The position numbers and the translations under genes are program-made. DNA of 50,661 nt from Emcibacter sp. (GTDB taxonomy: Bacteria; Pseudomonadota; Alphaproteobacteria; Sphingomonadales; Emcibacteraceae): contig JAJFIP010000328.1 of assembly GCA_021774875.1 (NCBI GenBank), positions 1 through 50,661 of the forward strand. The letters are read 5' to 3'. The notes below the pieces were generated by a model. The model worked only from the letters and a program-made list of their open reading frames with translations, made no database searches and had not been told where the DNA came from. Below are positions 49,184 through 50,661 of this stretch, one piece after another (within the stretch, counting starts at the first letter, position 1; each line of letters starts with the position of its first letter).

Positions 49184-49504
49184 TCAGGATTTTTTGGTGC
49201 TATCCAGCCCTATTTTATCGGCATGATCCTTTAATTTAAGATCATCTCCTACTAATAGTACCAGACCGTAAAAAGGACGGTTGGCCCATGCTACTTCAAC
49301 GGCATAATCATTAAGCTCCTGAACATCCAGCAGGAAATGATGTTCTTCCTTGATATCAATATCCAGCTTCATCAATGCACCAGCTGTTGATATATTTGCC
49401 ACCTGGCAGGGATATTTTTTTCCATCAACCGTCGCCACAGCATCCCATAGCACGTCAATGCGGTCATCAACTCGCTTTTGATTTTCATCAGGTTTTTTAA
49501 ACAT
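49184..49504 (-). CDS. PilZ domain-containing protein
   Basis: RVDDRIDVLWDAVATVDGKKYPCQVANISTAGALMKLD. Confidence 0.8.
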   Translation of the reverse strand: MFKKPDENQKRVDDRIDVLWDAVATVDGKKYPCQVANISTAGALMKLDIDIKEEHHFLLDVQELNDYAVEVAWANRPFYGLVLLVGDDLKLKDHADKIGLDSTKKS

Positions 49505-49587
49505 AAGTCATCTCTGTATTTCTACTAATATTGTGACCGCATATTAAAATAAATATATTACCAAAAGAAAAATTTTTGACCCTAATC

Positions 49588-50250
49588 CTAATTTTTTACG
49601 CCTTCTGTGACAATCAGCAGCACCTGAGTGATCAGTTCTTCGTGATTTAGCTCACCTTCATCCCGGTACCAAGCGGAAATACCGTTGAGGGCATCAAACA
49701 ATAATATAGCAATAATGGTTGGGTTGCATTCCCGGATTGAACCATCACGTCCCCCCCTGCCAATAATTTCACGTACCCTATGTTCGATGGCGCGATGCAT
49801 TTTCAGGCTTGCTTTGCGGGCTTGTGCGTCTTCGCGCTGTCCCCGGTGACGGATATGACAACGGATGATGTCATCGGTAACGATTTCCACATAGCCCTCG
49901 ATAAATTTCCTTAACTGGACAAAGCCACACTCCTCTATTGCCGTTACCGTATCCAACAGACCATTGATTCGCCTGCTGGCCACCTCTTCACATTTAATCA
50001 GGATGTCTTCTTTGTTTTTGATGTAATAATACAGGGTCGGCTTGGTCACCTTATGCAAGCGTGCAATATCATCTAACGATGTCTTGTAATAGCCCTTTTC
50101 CATGAAGGCCGCCGCCGCATGACGCAATATGGCATCCAGTTTAATCTGTCTTTTTTCTGCCCGACTAGGGGCGGGCCTTGAGAGTTTTACTTTTTTGATC
50201 ATCTTATCTGCCTTGCCAATTCGGTTAATCATATCTATATTGTTACCCAT
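49588..50250 (-). CDS. TetR family transcriptional regulator
   Basis: KLDAILRHAAAAFMEKGYYKTSLDDIARLHKVTKPTLYYYIKNKEDILIK; start may be 50202 (MIKKVKLS). Confidence 0.9.
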   Translation of the reverse strand: MGNNIDMINRIGKADKMIKKVKLSRPAPSRAEKRQIKLDAILRHAAAAFMEKGYYKTSLDDIARLHKVTKPTLYYYIKNKEDILIKCEEVASRRINGLLDTVTAIEECGFVQLRKFIEGYVEIVTDDIIRCHIRHRGQREDAQARKASLKMHRAIEHRVREIIGRGGRDGSIRECNPTIIAILLFDALNGISAWYRDEGELNHEELITQVLLIVTEGVKN

Positions 50251-50290
50251 GAGTAACTTAAACTCAACATATTTTTAGGAGAATATCAAA

Positions 50291-50661
50291 ATGTCGCAAA
50301 ATTTATCTGCAGATCCCATCGTCATCGTTGGCATGTCCCGAACCCCCATGGGCGGATTTCAGGGGGATTTTACCTCGTTAACCGCAGCCGAACTAGGGAC
50401 TGCTGCCATTAAGGGAGCGCTTGATAACTCTGGACTTAACCCTGATGACATTGATCAGGCCTTCATGGGCTGTGTCTTGCCCGCAGGTCAGGGGCAGGCT
50501 CCGGCGCGTCAGGCCGTACTCGGCGCAGGTCTGCCCCAGAACGTAGCTTGCAGTACTATCAATAAAATGTGCGGCTCGGGGATGCAGGCAACTATGATGG
50601 CCCATGATGCCATTGTGGCCGGATCGGTTGACATCATGGTTGCTGGCGGCATGGAAAGCAT
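50291..50661 (+). CDS. Acetyl-CoA acetyltransferase / thiolase (partial, runs off window)
   Basis: MSQNLSADPIVIVGMSRTPMGGFQGDFTSLTAAELGTAAIKGAL...STINKMCGSGMQATMMAHDAIVAGSVDIMVAGGMES. Confidence 0.93.
   Translation, partial: MSQNLSADPIVIVGMSRTPMGGFQGDFTSLTAAELGTAAIKGALDNSGLNPDDIDQAFMGCVLPAGQGQAPARQAVLGAGLPQNVACSTINKMCGSGMQATMMAHDAIVAGSVDIMVAGGMES

Noticed and set aside
1-50661. CRISPR arrays, rRNA, tRNA, phage or defense-system genes
   Set aside because: No regularly spaced repeats, tRNA-like elements, or Cas, phage or restriction proteins found by reading the sequence and ORF translations.

Overview
The window (50,661 bp) looks like ordinary alphaproteobacterial chromosome. I infer the class from gene content such as the EipA/DUF1134 and DUF2842 proteins; it was not tested phylogenetically. 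Housekeeping and metabolic genes recognised from the translations include pdxH, fabI, aroC, an RNA methyltransferase, tlyA, dxs, ispA, xseB, fadD, an acyl-CoA dehydrogenase, a Sua5-type gene, yaaA, the prkA-yeaH-spoVR stress triad, a cytochrome b561/YceI cluster, and a partial phenylacetate gene set (paaN / paaGHIJ) with a PaaR-like TetR gene. I saw no rRNA, tRNA, CRISPR array or recognisable transposase. The observations most worth a second look are: (1) a ~110-bp duplicated 3' end of a cation-efflux gene flanking a ~2.7-kb LysR/SRPBCC/secreted-protein islet; (2) an orphan AT-rich gene after aroC with a palindrome-covered promoter and imperfect flanking repeats; (3) spoVR interrupted by one in-frame TAA; (4) a MATE gene whose N-terminus is cut off by a frameshift next to a C6 run; (5) a relic of a VOC/glyoxalase C-terminus beside gntP; (6) a bulged hairpin in the long prkA leader; (7) a compact YceI-b561-YceI cluster; and (8) candidate operators for the paa genes and a ParDE-like module. 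I do not see strong evidence for a completely novel multi-gene system. The orphan gene and the repeat-flanked islet are the best candidates for undescribed biology.
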